Shown: positions 43,428 through 55,986 of the stretch, in pieces
Layout of the letters: each line of letters opens with the position of its first letter
Numbering within the stretch: position 1 is the stretch's first letter
Assembly (NCBI GenBank): GCA_030760725.1
Contig: JASWHV010000010.1
Location: 33,981,760 to 34,045,759 of the forward strand
Source: Neostapfia colusana
Taxonomy: Eukaryota; Streptophyta; Magnoliopsida; Poales; Poaceae
Length of the DNA: 64,000 nt
Direction of reading: 5' to 3'
Notes under the pieces: generated by a model
Databases searched by the model: none
Told to the model about the DNA's origin: nothing
What the model saw: the letters and a program-made list of their open reading frames with translations, nothing else
Position numbers and translations under genes: made by a program

Positions 43428-43841
43428 GGGTTGACAGTAGGTTACACGCCTATATAGAAACCTTAGATTGATATTAGAGTCACGGGTTAACAGCAAGTTA
43501 CACCCCTAAATAGAAGCCACGCTGACCAAAGGAAGCATTCTAGGGTGAATAGCCTAGATTGGCCTTTAAAACCACCTTGACATAGGAAACCATCCTTGAA
43601 TAGGAATGGAGTGGGCCCTTGTCATGATTAATTGTGAATATGTGCTTAGTGTGAGTTGTGGGACGTCTCAAAAACGTTGTCCATATCCACATGTAAGAAG
43701 AAGGAGGTGTGAGGTGTTTCGGCACCTGCTCACATCCTCATAAGGACTAATATACATATAGTCCAACTCACCTTGATGCATATAGTTGAAAATACCTACC
43801 TAACTTTCTAACCTTCTATTCTATTTTGTTCTCTCTCACAG

Positions 43842-46800
43842 ATGGTAAGAGGAAACGCTAGCCGAAGGAACGTCCAGGAAGATGACCATGAGGAAGTTCC
43901 TACTAACCCCGGAGCTGGCGAAAATAACCTAGAAAGGTTGATGGCCATGCAAAACCAGCTTATGCAAACCATGATCCAAACTTTGGGTCAGTTGCAGGCC
44001 AACCAACACCACGTTCCGGCACCACCGCCACCACCACCGCCGGCTCATAACAGGTTGGGAGAGTTCATGAGGACTCGACCACCCACCTTTGCTCAAGCAA
44101 GCGATCCAATGGAGGCCGATGATTGGTTGAAATCCATGGAGATGAAGCTTGCCATTGTTCAGTGCAACGACCGAGAGAAGGTTCTCTTTGCGTCGCACCA
44201 ACTGATGGGAGCAGCTGCTGACTGGTGGGATGCCTTGAGCAACGCCCATGCCAACCTGGAGACAATCACTTGGACCGAGTTCAAGGAAATTTTCCGCTCC
44301 CACTACATCCCTGTTGGCGTAATGATGCTCAAGAGGCAGGAGTTTGAAGGTCTCCGCCAAGGGCAGAAAAGTGTGAACAAATTTCTCAACAAGTTCATAC
44401 AACTGTCCCGGTATGCCCCCGAAGATGTCAACTCAGATCAGAGGAAGCAGTACCTGTTCATGAGAGGGTTGAACAATGAGATCCAAGTTCAGCTCCTCAA
44501 CAATGACTACGTAAGCTTCCAGAAGCTAGTTGATAAGGCTATTATGGTTGAAAACAAGATCCGAGAGATCGAGCGCGAGTGCAAAAGGAATATCCCATAC
44601 CAGCCCCAAGGGAGCAACGTACGACCTAGGTACATGCCCCCAGCACCGCAGTATGGATCGACCACTACGACGTACCGCCCTGGTCAGCCACCACAGCAAC
44701 GGTTCGTTGCACCGGCACCTCGTGTGCCCGTGCCTCCTGCGCCCCGGCCTAACAATGGCGCTCCTATTCAAAATCCCCGCCCCAACGTACCTGCTGCCAT
44801 AGGCAACAGGGCATGCTTTGCATGCGGGGAAGTAGGCCACTTCGCTAACCAGTGCCTGAAGAGAGGCACCGGACAGCAAGGTAACGTGCCCAAGCAGAAC
44901 CAGCGACCAAACGGAGGGGACAACCAAGGGAACCGTGGACCACAGAACTATGCTCGTGGCCACGTTAACCATGTCACTGCTGAGGAAGCACAACAGGCTG
45001 AGGACGTCGCAATTGGTATGTTCCTTGCCAACTCCAATCCAGCCACCATTTTATTTGATTCCGGAGCATCACATTCCTTCATATCATCCAAATATGTTGC
45101 CAAACATCATCTACCCGTATCCCACTTAGAATGTGCTATGTTAGTTAATTCACCCGGAGGAGAAATGAGGACTAGTATAGTATGTCCTAAGGTAAGCCTT
45201 AAAATAAGGGGGGTAGACTTCCTTGCCAACCTTATTGTCTGGGACTCCCACGGAATTGACATCATACTTGGAATGGACTGGTTAAGCAAGCACAATGGAG
45301 TAATCCAATGCGCTGAGAGAAGCGTGCAGTTGACAAATGAACACGGTATCCGTGTCGAGTTTGAGTCAGCCCAGCAAGCAACCGAGCGGGCGGATTTGAA
45401 CCATGTTGAAGGAGTAGCATTGGACAACATTCCAGTAGTTCAGAAATTTTCGGACGTGTTCCCGGAAGAACTTCCAGGTATGCCACCTGACCGGGACATC
45501 GAGTTTGTCATAGATTTGGTACCTGGAACTGCACCCATAGCTAAGAGACCATATAGGATGCCCGTCAACGAGTTAGTTGAACTCAAGAAGCAAATTCAAG
45601 AACAGTTGGAGAAGGGTTTTATCCGTCCAAGTTCGTCACCATGGGGAGCCCCGGTACTCTTCATGGACAAGAAGGACGGAACCCAAAGAATGTGCGTGGA
45701 CTACAGGTCTCTCAACGAGCTAACAATCAAAAACAAATACCCTCTGCCCCGTATAGAGGACCTGTTCGATCAAATGAAAGGAGCCCAAGTGTTCTCCAAG
45801 ATTGATCTTCGGTCGGGATATTTCCAGCTCAAGATTAAGCCCTCCGATATACCTAAGACAGCCTTTCGGACGCGGTATGGTTCATATGAATATACCGTTA
45901 TGTCTTTTGGATTGACGAATGCACCCGCATACTTCATGTACCTTATGAATAAGGTTTTCATGGAGTACTTGGACAACTTCATCGTGGTTTTCATCGACGA
46001 CATTATGGTGTATTCAAAAAGTGAGGAGGAGCATGAAGAACATCTGAGATTGACCTTGCAGAAGTTGCGAGAGCATCAGTTGTATGCCAAGCTCAACAAA
46101 TGTCAATTTTGGCTAAAAGAAATATCCTTCCTACGCCACATCATCTCCAAAGAAGGGGTATCAGTTGATCCTGGAAAGGTGAGAGATGTTCTAAAGTGGA
46201 ACCAACCAAAGAGCGTGAGGGATATTCGAAGTTTCCTTGGGATGGCAGGATACTATCGGCGCTTCATTAAAGACTTCTCCAGGATAGGAAAACCTATGAC
46301 GGGGTTGTTAATGAAGGGAAAGGTCTTTCAATGGACACAAGACTGCCAAGAAAGTTTTGAGGAGCTCAAGGAAAGGCTAACCACAGCACCAGTTCTGGTA
46401 TTGCCAGACGTAAGCAAGAGTTTTGACATATATTGTGACGCATCCAGACAAGGGCTCGGATGTGTACTCATGCAGGAAGGACAAGTGGTAGCCTATGCCT
46501 CACGACAATTAAAGAAGCATGAGCTTAACTATCCTACTCATGATTTGAAGTTAGCAGCAGTGGTGCATGCATTGAAGATTTGGAGACATTATATCCTTGG
46601 TCATCGATGTGAGATCTATACAGATCATAAAAGCCTCAAGTACATATTTACACAAACGGACTTGTATTTGAGGCAACGTCGATGGTTAGAACTCATAAGG
46701 GATTATGATGTAAGAATCAATTACCACCCCGGGAAGGCCAATGTAGTAGCTGACGCATTGAGCAGAAAGGGAGCATGCCACCAACTCACGGTTCGGGAGC

Positions 46801-47054
46801 TACCACCCGAACTACGTAAGGAGTTCGAACGGTTACACCTCGGATTCTTGAATAACATGGAAATAATGGAGATCCACTCATCATTGGAGCAAGAAATAAG
46901 AAAGGGACAAGCAACGGACAAGGGGATCAAGGAGATCAAGGAAAGAATCCGACAAGGGATAGAGAAGGATTTCAAGGAGGATGAAAAGGGTACACTTTGG
47001 CTAGGAAAAAGGATTTGTGTGCCAAACATAAGACACCTTCGCGTAAGATATTGA
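43842..47054 (+). pseudogene. gag-pol: Tek-5 gag-pol, open through RNase H into integrase N-terminus
   Basis: A single frame of 1070 residues. Gag: capsid blocks DDWLKSMEMK and WWDALSNAHA, Pro/Gln linker, zinc knuckle CFACGEVGHFANQC near 44815. Protease: FDSGASHSF with the catalytic Asp codon at 45057-45059, and ILGMDWL. RT: catalytic FIDD at 45990-46001. RNase H: YCDASRQGLGC, TDHKSLKY, NVVADALSRK. The integrase start (WLGKRICVPN) is reached, then a one-base deletion near 47042-47050 relative to Tek-2 shifts the frame and ends at 47054. A particle, protease, RT and RNase H could still be made, but not integrase. Confidence 0.92.
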
Positions 47055-48151
47055 AGGAGGCACATGATTCACCCTATTCCATACATCCAGGGAGCACCAA
47101 AATGTACAAGGACTTGAAAACTTGCTATTGGTGGGATGGTATGAAGAGGGATATAGCCGAATACGTTGCCCTATGCGACACATGCCAACTGGTAAAAGCC
47201 GAACATCAAAAACCCGCTGGATTGTTGCAACCTTTGAAAATACCTGAATGGAAATGGGAGGACATCAGTATGGACTTTATTGTTGGATTGCCAAGAACTC
47301 AGTCAGGATACGACTCCATCTGGGTCATTGTGGACCGGTTGACGAAAACCGCCCATTTTCTTCCGGTAAAGACCAGTTACAACGTTACACAGTTGGCAGA
47401 GTTGTACATGGAGCAGATCGTGTGCCGTCATGGAGTTCCGAAGAGGATAGTCTCAGATCGAGGTTCTCAGTTTACCTCTAGATTCTGGAGAAATCTGCAG
47501 AAATCCATGGGTACACGACTGGATTTTAGCTCCGCCTATCACCCACAAACAGATGGGCAAACCGAGAGGACGAACCAAATTTTGGAGGACATGCTGAGAG
47601 CTTGCGCTTTGAAACATGGGCGTAGTTGGGATAGGAGTTTACCGTATGCCGAGTTCTCCTATAACAACTGCTATCAAGCTAGCTTGAAGATGTCGCCTTT
47701 CGAAGCCTTATATGGCAGACGGTGTAGAACGCCGCTGTTCTGGAACGAGACTGGAGAGAACCAGGTGTTTGGACCCGAAGTACTACAAGAGGCTGAAAAG
47801 AAAGTCCAAACGATACGGGAAAACTTAAAGGCTGCTCAGTCACGACAGAAAGGCTATGCGGACAATAGGCGTAGGAAGTTGACCTTTGAAGTAGGAGACT
47901 TCGTATACCTTAAGGTATCGCCTATCCGAGGCCAACGACGTTTTAACGTCAAAGGCAAACTAGCGCCTCGCTACATCGGACCATTTAAGATTTTGGACAA
48001 GCGAGGAGAAGTAGCCTATCAACTAGAGCTCCCAAACCACCTCTGCGACGTACATGACGTGTTTCATGTATCCCAACTCAAGAAGTGCTTGAGAGTACCA
48101 GAGGAACAAGTGTCAATGGGAGAACTTGAACTTCAAGAAGACCTGACCTAA
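47049..48151 (+). pseudogene. pol: Tek-5 integrase, shifted frame
   Basis: Resumes at LKEAHDSPYSIHPG with zinc-binding CDTCQ, the core Asp in MDFIVGLP, SDRGSQFTS and Glu in QTERTNQI, then VGDFVYLKVSPIRG. Ends at TAA 48149-48151 directly after QEDLT; Tek-2 continues with a Tyr codon there. Confidence 0.9.
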
Positions 48152-48340
48152 GCGGAACACCCTGTCCGAATCTTGGACGTAAAGGAAAGGGTCACCCGAA
48201 ACAAGGTTATTCGATGGTGCAAGGTACAATGGAGCCATCACACTGAGGCTGAAGCCACATGGGAGCGAGAAGAGGATATCAAGGCAGAATTTCCCCATCT
48301 ATTTTCTACTAACGAATCTCGAGGACGAGATTCAATTTAA
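48152..48340 (+). pseudogene. pol: Tek-5 chromodomain end
   Basis: Same frame after the stop: VRILDVKERVTRNKVIRW, TEAEATWEREEDIKAEFPH and the terminal SRGRDSI ending at 48340 inside the polypurine tract. Typical end of Tekay/Del-like chromodomain integrases. Confidence 0.88.
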
Positions 48341-48352
48341 GGGGGGTAGATT
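48339..48352 (+). other. Tek-5 polypurine tract
   Basis: AAGGGGGGTAGATT immediately before the 3' LTR start. It overlaps the stop codon of the pol frame by two bases. Confidence 0.9.
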
Positions 48353-51161
48353 TGTGACACCCTCATCTCGGGTGTCAGCATATGTTCATGTTTTATGAAG
48401 AAGAAAAACATTTTAAGGAAAGAAGGAACAGAGACAAGTATCAAAAGGATAGCCATTAATGCTCTCCGAGAGCACCGAAGGCAACTTCCACGGCCAGCAG
48501 ACCACGTGGCGTGTTCAGAGCTCATCCCCGACAAATTGGGAGAGGTCCGCTGCTAAACTGGCTATGTGGCAGGCTCGGGGGTCACCTCCGCAATTGGAAA
48601 GAGGTCCGACCCTGTGGGACACGTGCTGCCCGCGGAGATAGCCTCTGCGGAAGAATCAAAGACATTTTTTATAGGACACGTGTCATCCCCGGAGCTAGTC
48701 TTCGCGGAAATAAGAGGGCCAGTCGCGGGGCATACGTGTCAATCTCGGAGCTCATCTCAGAGAAGTCCGGATCTATCGAACATGTGTCGCCACTGGAGCT
48801 TATCACCGGAAGGTCCGTCGCAGCTAAACACGTGGCGTGCACGGAGCTCGTCTCCGAAGAAGAGGGAGATCTCGCTCGTGACACGCGGCACAACCGGAGC
48901 TCGTCTCTGCGGGAGAAGAGATACCAGGCTCGGAAGGACACGTGGAGCTTCCGGAGCTCATCACCGCGGAGGTAACGAGTCTGGAGCAGTTTTTACATGT
49001 GAAGATACCGGTACGCAACGGAAACCGATCTAAACTCCACGATGTTACTGAAGATAAGACGTCAGGATCTAACAAAGATCTGAATGAGACTCTTATTCGG
49101 GATCCGATCAGAATAGGACTCTTCTCTTCCCAATTATAAATAGAACCCAAAACCTCTGGCCGAAACCACGAACTTCTCTTTCAACTCCTGAGCCGACGAC
49201 TTAGAGCCCTAGCCCTAACTCGCCGAGAAAAACATCGCCGAAGCACAACAAGGGAGATCATCGGAGGAGAACCAAGTGGTCTGAGGAGGACCCCAAAGAC
49301 AAGAAGAACGTGAGGTAGGACTTCAATACCACCTTACGACATCATGTTTTTCATCTCTTTGCGTCTGTTCTTCGATTCCTTTCGAACAGAAGCCTTTTCG
49401 TGGGCAGAACACTCGATGCTCAGTTTGATCTAAAGACAAGATCATCGCCACATTCATCTTTGATCTGAACACCTCTGACCATGCAAGCCATGCAAGAACA
49501 CCAGATCAATCTAATAGAACTAATCGTAGGATAGCATGCATGTGCATCATCGCATCTAGTTTAGGGTTTGTGCATGATATTGATTGCTGTGAATTTGTGT
49601 GCACGTGAATCCTACATAGCAGGACAAACTCAGGAATCTGTCTACGACGAGCTGCAGCAACAAGGTTTTGAGAATCAAGAACAACCGGAACCGCAAGAAC
49701 AAGGCAAGTTTATGAGTCGCCTAAGAAGTTTATGAGTCGGGTATGGTTTTTGCTTTATGCTTCGCTGAGTCTCTGGGATCGGGAAGCGAGATAGATGTGT
49801 CTAGCTAACTGCACTCGTACTGATAATAAGTAACTGATGAGGTTAATAAACATGGATCGGAGGGAGATCTAGGCAAGCCGGGGTTTGTGTATGAGGTAGC
49901 ATGAGATGGTGCTTTTACTTGCCGTAGATCTAAGGACCGGTTCATGCATGCACATGCCAGGATAACAGTGCCACCACAAGACCAAGTATGGGTGCGGCTT
50001 AGCTTAGTAATTAGGTAAGTTGCTAGAGTGTAATGGACTGTGGAAGGCGCGGGGAATGGGAGTCGAGTGAGGACTGCCCTGGGAACTGCATGGCACAAGA
50101 GGTGGCCCGTGGGTGGGAGAATTGGAGATTCTAGCCTGCTGGTGAAACCTTAGTGAGTCCATACATCTAGTAACCCCTTTGTAAAAGCTATTTTGTGATC
50201 TCTTGACCATACACCGACGGATGTGTACTGGTAAAATGGAGGTTCTGCAGTCGCCGAAGGGTGACGAAATCACAAACTTGTGGGTAAAGAGGTGCAAACT
50301 CTGCAGAGTTATTAAAACTATCATGATAGTCGAGCTTACGGTCACGAGCACCTGGCTAAACTGCCATGATTAGATGGGATGGTTATTGGAATGGTTATTG
50401 GGAAGGTTCTTGGTTATGGTTATTGATTATGGTTTGGTTTGGGACTGTGGAGTCCGGGAGATGAGATGGTTGCATGACTAATGGGTCATGACATGAGGTT
50501 GGCCTCGGTGCGAGACGAGGTTGTTTTATGAGGTGAGATGGTAGTGAATACGAGGAGGTATTCGTGAGTATGAATAAAAGATTGGTTAATGTTCGGATAG
50601 AACACGGGAAGTGATGAAGGTATGTTGGTAATTTAATACATGTTGGGATTACATTGAAACTTAAGTTGTTGTTTTATCATAGTTTTTACAGAACTGCTTT
50701 TCTGCAAATAAACCTTTTATGCCTACCTTGTTTATGAGCTGCATATCATGTGTTTTACCGCACTTGCTGAGTACATCATTGTACTCAAACTTGCATTATT
50801 ATTTCTTCATCAACAGCAAGAGAAGACTACTATGAAGACCGAGTAGAGCATTATGGCGTGTGATCTGTTCTCAACCTTGCCTGTGGAGGGAGTAGAGATG
50901 GAGCCACTTCTGCTTAGTTTTGCTTCCGCATTAGTTTTTGCTTCCGCATTTAAATAAGGACTTCCGCTGCATAGAATTAAGATTTCTGCTGTGAGCATGA
51001 GTCCAAGACTCATGAGGTGTTGTAATAAACTCTGTTATTCGTGGTAATATATAATCCGAATTCAGTTTGTGAAACGTATGTGTATGTGTGATGAACATCC
51101 TGGGCACACATATGCATTAGTTCTCGGTTCCGTGGCTTTCCACAGAATTGAGGGCGTCACA
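48353..51161 (+). repeat. Tek-5 3' LTR (2809 bp)
   Basis: Starts TGTGACACCC and ends GGGCGTCACA. It matches 40477-43408 except for a loss of about 130 bp near 49707-49730, where a short duplicated GAAGTTTATGAGTCG-type segment stands instead. G-box array at 48503-49001, TATA at 49135, hairpin at 50769-50786, poly(A)-type signal at 51024-51029. Confidence 0.95.
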
Positions 51162-51299
51162 CAGAGGGAGGGCAAACAGAAAGTCGATGCCTCAGTCAGC
51201 GCCGGCCACCAGGTGGGGTTTCAGGAGCCTCAGCACGTCATGAAGACGGTGCACAACGGTGAGGACTTCAGCTCCGGTGATGACGAGCCGGGCCAGTAG
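51162..51299 (+). pseudogene. gag: Tat-4b gag, 3' end beyond Tek-5
   Basis: Continues gag after the duplicated CAGAG: REGKQKVDASVSAGHQVGFQ to DDEPGQ and a stop at 51297-51299. The same ending is present in Tat-4a (31163-31300), which shows where the Tat gag frame finishes. Confidence 0.82.
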
Positions 51300-51713
51300 C
51301 TGTCTGCGGCTATCCCGGGAAGTCAGTGGAGACTGCACTGCTGCGATATTAACCTTGGAGGAGCTCCAAGTAGTCACAGCAGCCCAAGCACCGGCCCCGG
51401 TGGTGCAGAACCGGGCCAGCTCCACCCGAGTGCATGCTTCCGTGCCTCGGTTGTACCTCCTGGGTGCCGCCCAGGGTCTGTCAACTCCTTGTAGGCCTTG
51501 CCAGAATGGGTAAGACGCCTTGGGTCTCCCAAGAAGAGTCCGGGTCCTCCTACCCCTTGAAGGCCTTAGCCAGAAGGGGAGGGTATCCCGGGGCGCCCAG
51601 GAGAAGATGCGCAGGACCTGATCCAGCGTTAAGATGACAACCTCATCGACGAGGCTCGGCTGCAGGTGACACCCCACAACGCACGGTCTCAGCTGATGCT
51701 CTAGCACTACCGC
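51300..51713 (+). other. Tat-4b sequence between gag end and 3' LTR
   Basis: GC-rich, about 410 bp. The first 120 bp match Tat-4a 31042-31160; the rest has no recognisable pol motif. It takes the place of the whole PR-RT-RH-INT region. Confidence 0.6.
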
Positions 51714-51870
51714 TGTCGGTACCCGCGATATGGGGTACCCCCGCGTACAGGGGAAAATGCCTAAGGAACTCGCCCTTCTCCGCAGGGAGAGCTCCGAAGG
51801 CGCCACGCGTCCGGCGGGGCCGGACCTCCCTCTCCTCAGAGGAGAGCTCCGGGCCCGCCACGTGGCATAC
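51714..51870 (+). repeat. Tat-4b 3' LTR, first 157 bp
   Basis: Starts TGTCGGTACCCGCGATATGG and matches the first part of the Tat LTRs through GCCACGTGGCATAC. Interrupted at 51871 by the Tek-6 LTR end; CATAC (51866-51870) is the likely target site. Confidence 0.9.
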
Positions 51871-54800
51871 TGACACGACCCCACTGGTCCTGTCGAGCCA
51901 GGATCACGCTGAGGGGTGCTGCGTTGCACAACACCGTATAACACACGTCAAAGGTACAAAGCGGAAGCGGAAGCTTTATTACATAAACAAGTTTATTAAC
52001 ATGTTTACATCAAAATAAGTTTAGTCCACACTCGCGGGCGTAGACTAAGCATCAAGTGCACGTTCAGCCCTCGAACGTGTCCTTGCTAGCACACTCGCAC
52101 ACTAACTCTGCGGCGTGCACGACTCCCACTCGACGGGGTTCCCCTCCTGGGGTTCCGTCTCCTCTTCGGGAGTCCCTTCCTCATAGAACCCTGCAAAAGC
52201 TTCAAACACAAGCAGTGAGCACGAAGGCTCAGCAAGTCTGACCCGTCTCACCTAAACATGAAACTTCTACATGAGGGTGATGGGTTGCATGAGGTAAAAA
52301 TCATTTGCAAGGACTCGCCTAATTAGTAGAACCTTACTTTCAAGTTTTAGCAGCAGGTTGTGGAGAACTTTACGCTAAGGCACATGAGAGAGCCGCAATC
52401 AAACAAGAAACGCATTTCTCTCATGTACTTTGCCCAAAGTTGAAAAGAACTTTAGTTAGCACTAAGCTACAACATATCATTAACAATCAATATCCAACTT
52501 TCAATCAGCAACATTTTAACATGTAACTAGCCTGTTCTTTCTACGTCACGGTACAGTGAACAAGTGGTACTCACTGACCGCGAGGGACGGCGATTATAAT
52601 CGATTTACACCTGCAGGGTTACCCGAACAACCCGTCACGTACGCCCGTACTCGATGTTGCCTACAACAACCATCACGGACGCCGTACGCGACTACCTTTC
52701 ACCCGTTAGCCAAATATTGAACCGGTCCCATCGTCCCGAGCAAGAGGTCCCTGCACGCGCATCTCTGTGCCGCCAGCTGATTTACACCTCGAGCTCTCAA
52801 CCTACCCTCTGAACGACGGGCAATGCCTCAATACCCAGCTACCCGAGTTACATCAGTTTCCCGGTTCCCATATAGCCGGTAGGTCTTCGGTACTGTTCTA
52901 GCTTGTTCAACAGGCCCGCACACGGCTCGGTCCTCAATCGACACAAGCGGAGCTACAGCACACAGGCCCCAAAGTCCTGCTGCCCTTACTCTCCGCTCGG
53001 TCTCATTTTCTTGCCATGTGTATCATGTGCTATCTCTACCCGAGCAATGTGCCTCTAGCCTATTCTCGCGAGTAGTTCCAACTACTCGACTTGTACCGAA
53101 TCCTACTCTATCCTAGCAATGCAGTGGCTAACGGGGTTTGCAATCCTAAACCCCAACCCATGGTTTTCTTGGCTATGCAGTGGGGTTTCCAAACAAGACT
53201 CTGATGCACAACATAAAGAAAACAAGTATGTGCTCAAAACAATAAAAATTTATAAAATGGTTAATGCAAACCGGGGCTTGCCTTGCTGCTCTTGGTCGTA
53301 GGCTAGCTGTTCCTCCGGAGTAACGAAGTCTAGGACTTCGGGTTCCTCCTCGACCTTAGCGACTACATGATAAGAACAATGTATGTATTAATTAAATGCT
53401 TTTGTATTAACTTTGAAGTTGTGAAGTCTATAACCTTTACTAGATAGACCTAATGACTGTGAAACTTTTACTGTGGCTTGGTTACAACCTAAACAGAGAC
53501 TTGGTCAAGTTTTAGTTGCAGCAAAGCTCATTTGAGCCCTCCACAAATAATTATGTCCTTGACCTTAATTAAAGGCTTTTAGGGTGTTCTAGGTATTTTC
53601 ATGAAACAAACTATGACTTTCTGAAAACTAGATTTTCAGAGGGTTCTAATGGAATTGGTCTCACTTAATTTGGAAGTCTCTAACTAAAGATATGAGCTAA
53701 ACAATTTCAGAGAAAATTCTGAAAATGTTTCTGAACATTTTCTATTTTCTCTGGAACAGTTTTACTAATCACACCATTAGGTGGACTAAATGAGCTCAAA
53801 TGGATCTGAAATTTTTATGGTAGTTCAAGGATATTTTGGTGAACATCTCAGCAAAATTTCAGGATTTTCCTCCAAATGATTCTCCAGTTAAAATTCCTAA
53901 CAGTTTAAACTTTAAGGAATTAATTCTGGAGAATTAAGGAATCTCATGAAGTGACACTTGATTTTCTGGAAAGTACTCAAAGAGCAGAATCCAGCAAAAT
54001 TTGGTTCACTCAATTTGGAGCTTTCTAGCCAAAGTTATAAGGATTTGAAGTTTGAAGGAAATCTGAAAATCGGGGAAAAGTTTAAACTCGCGCGTGGGCC
54101 CAGGAGACACGCGTCGCACGCCGAAGCGACAGCACACCGCGGCCCACAAGGCTTTTGCGCGCCAGCACACCCGATCCCGGCCGCAGCCGGATCCCGATTC
54201 AAAATATCGGCCGCTGACAGCTGGGGTCCACCCCCTTCTTCAACCTCGCGACACCCGCGCTCCGCCGCCGAGGGACCTCGCCGGAGAGCTCGCCGCCGGC
54301 TGCTGTACAGCTTCAAACTTCTTGATTCTGGCCGCCCCTGCCTACTTTTACTTGGGGAACATGATCCGAGGGTCAGCTGCTCATGACAACGGCCGGAGCA
54401 TGGTCGGCGACGAGCCGCCATATCGGAACGACTTCGGCCATGTCGGCTGATGCTCCTAGTGCCTCAGCTACTTGGGAAACCGGTCGGGGAGCATCAGTGG
54501 ACCTCAGAGAAGGTCGACATGAACTCGGGGCAGCTCGGGGAAGGCCCGAAATAGGTCCTCACCGTGCGCCCGATACCCCCCGTGCGTTCCGCCATTAGTA
54601 GACCTTGAATTACGCCGGGCACAGAAGTTCTCCGGCCCAGAGTTGTGAAGGCAACTTGTGCGTCACCGTGTCTAGTTCTTGTGGGAGTGGCCTGAGGCCC
54701 TCTAATCCTTTCTAGAGCACGAATTAAACAGAATCGTACCCGAGGGTCGTTCTGCACACAGAAAGGGGAAAAGTGGAAATTCGCCGCCGGTGAGCAACCA

Positions 54801-55916
54801 CTCGAGCTGTGGCTCGGGGATGAGCAGCACCGATCACTTGCGCGTCCAAGGGTGCCTTGGCTCGGGCGTGACAACGCCCAGGTTGGGCTGTCCACGAGAG
54901 CCCGAGGTGCGGCGGTTTCCAGTTCCGAGTTTGATCTTTCGGCACAGCCGATATCACTCGGTTTCAATCGATTTCTATCAATGGGAAGGATGGAGGATGG
55001 TTGCTAGTACCTTGCTGGGACCTTGGAATGGAAAGAGGGAGCTGCGATCGGCTTGATCAAGCAGGAACTCGAGCGGCGGCGATGGCAGTGGGAAAAGCAG
55101 TCGCGCACGTCGGTAGCTCGGGGAAATGGTGACTGAGGCACGCCGGGGAGGGAATAAATAGCTCGGCCGGCTGGCCTCCGGCTTGGGGCACGCAGCAGGA
55201 GCTGGCGCCGGCCGGCCCCTTCGGTGGCGCGCGCGCACAACAGCCGGGAACCGACTGAACTGTGGTTCAGTCGGTTTGCTTTGAGGCTGAGGCTGACATG
55301 TGGGTCCCACTCCTCTTTTAACCTCTGAAATTTATTCCTAACAGCTGTGGTAAACAGTGAACCCTATTCTACCCTTGGCAACTCAAATTATTCACCCAAG
55401 AGCCATTTGAATTGATCAAAGTTCAAATGAGGTTTGGTTTGAATGAATTTCAGCACAAGTGCAGTTTGAAATTCAAATAAAGTTTGAATTTCTCCCCCTT
55501 AGCTCATGTCAAGATCAACTCCAAATGGAGTGAAAATTGGTGTGTGAGCTCACAAAAATGTGCTGAGCAAGAATATGCCTTCCACTTTTAAATTCAGTGG
55601 GTGAAAACAGTTTGAATTTGAATATGTTTTCAAACTGCCCCTTTCCTATCTACACCCAAGATGACCTCAAAAATGTTTTGAATTTGGGTGAAACTTGGCA
55701 TGGACATCCTTGGCAAAGTGTAGGAGTTTTCATATGTCCAGCCCATCTATATCACATGTGGGAAGTACCACTTTTGCAATGTGTGAGTTTGTTCCCTAAT
55801 GAGCATGTTGATAATTGTTACTTGCTCTTTATTTGTGTTCATCATTTTTCCTCAAATGAGGTGTGTGGTGTGGGGATGAACACTGCAAATGGGTGTCAAA
55901 AACTGAGGCCCTTACA
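51871..55916 (-). repeat. Tek-6 3' LTR (4046 bp)
   Basis: On the minus strand starts TGTAAGGGCC and ends GGTCGTGTCA. The first 2 kb in sense direction include a GC-rich zone (54080-55290); the second half is AT-rich (53380-54060), then mixed. Near the end lie TGAGC/GCTCA (52216-52231), and the complement of TGTAATAAA (51975-51980). Frames around 53958-54600 and 54720-55310 also appear in the older copy at 28098-31041 and lack any protein motif. Confidence 0.92.
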
Positions 55917-55934
55917 TTCCTCCCCCCTTAAAAG
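55917..55934 (-). other. Tek-6 polypurine tract
   Basis: The complement reads TTTTAAGGGGGGAGGAA directly before the 3' LTR start. Confidence 0.9.
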
Positions 55935-55986
55935 AATCTCGTCCCGAGATTATAAGGTGAAAATGAGAGAGAGGACGGTGGAAAAA

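Larger units (their letters stand above)
40477..51161 (+). mobile_element. Tek-5: full-length chromovirus (10.7 kb) with target duplication CAGAG
   Basis: The only element with both ends inside the window besides Tat-3. CAGAG is repeated at 40472-40476 and 51162-51166. Order: 5' LTR, PBS, 434-bp leader, gag-PR-RT-RH-INT-chromodomain, polypurine tract, 3' LTR. Same family as Tek-2. The gene is broken by one frameshift and one stop late in integrase. LTRs differ by roughly 2.5% by eye in the first 800 bp, plus a deletion of about 130 bp in the 3' copy. Confidence 0.96.
37752..51870 (+). mobile_element. Tat-4b: Tat-type element with gag but no pol, hosting Tek-5 and cut by Tek-6
   Basis: 5' LTR (37752-38805), PBS-like sequence, gag (38863-40476 continued at 51162-51299), about 410 bp without pol, then the start of the 3' LTR (51714-51870), where Tek-6 is inserted. 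Removing Tek-5 leaves about 3.3 kb seen, so Tat-4b is either an internally deleted or a gag-only derivative. Its right end and target duplication are outside the window. Confidence 0.85.

Noticed and set aside
53958..54386. Antisense frame of 142 codons in the Tek-6 LTR, similar to 29150-29521 in the older LTR
   Set aside because: The resemblance follows from LTR homology; it is antisense to the element, Arg/Pro/Ser-rich, without recognisable domain. Possible but unsupported.
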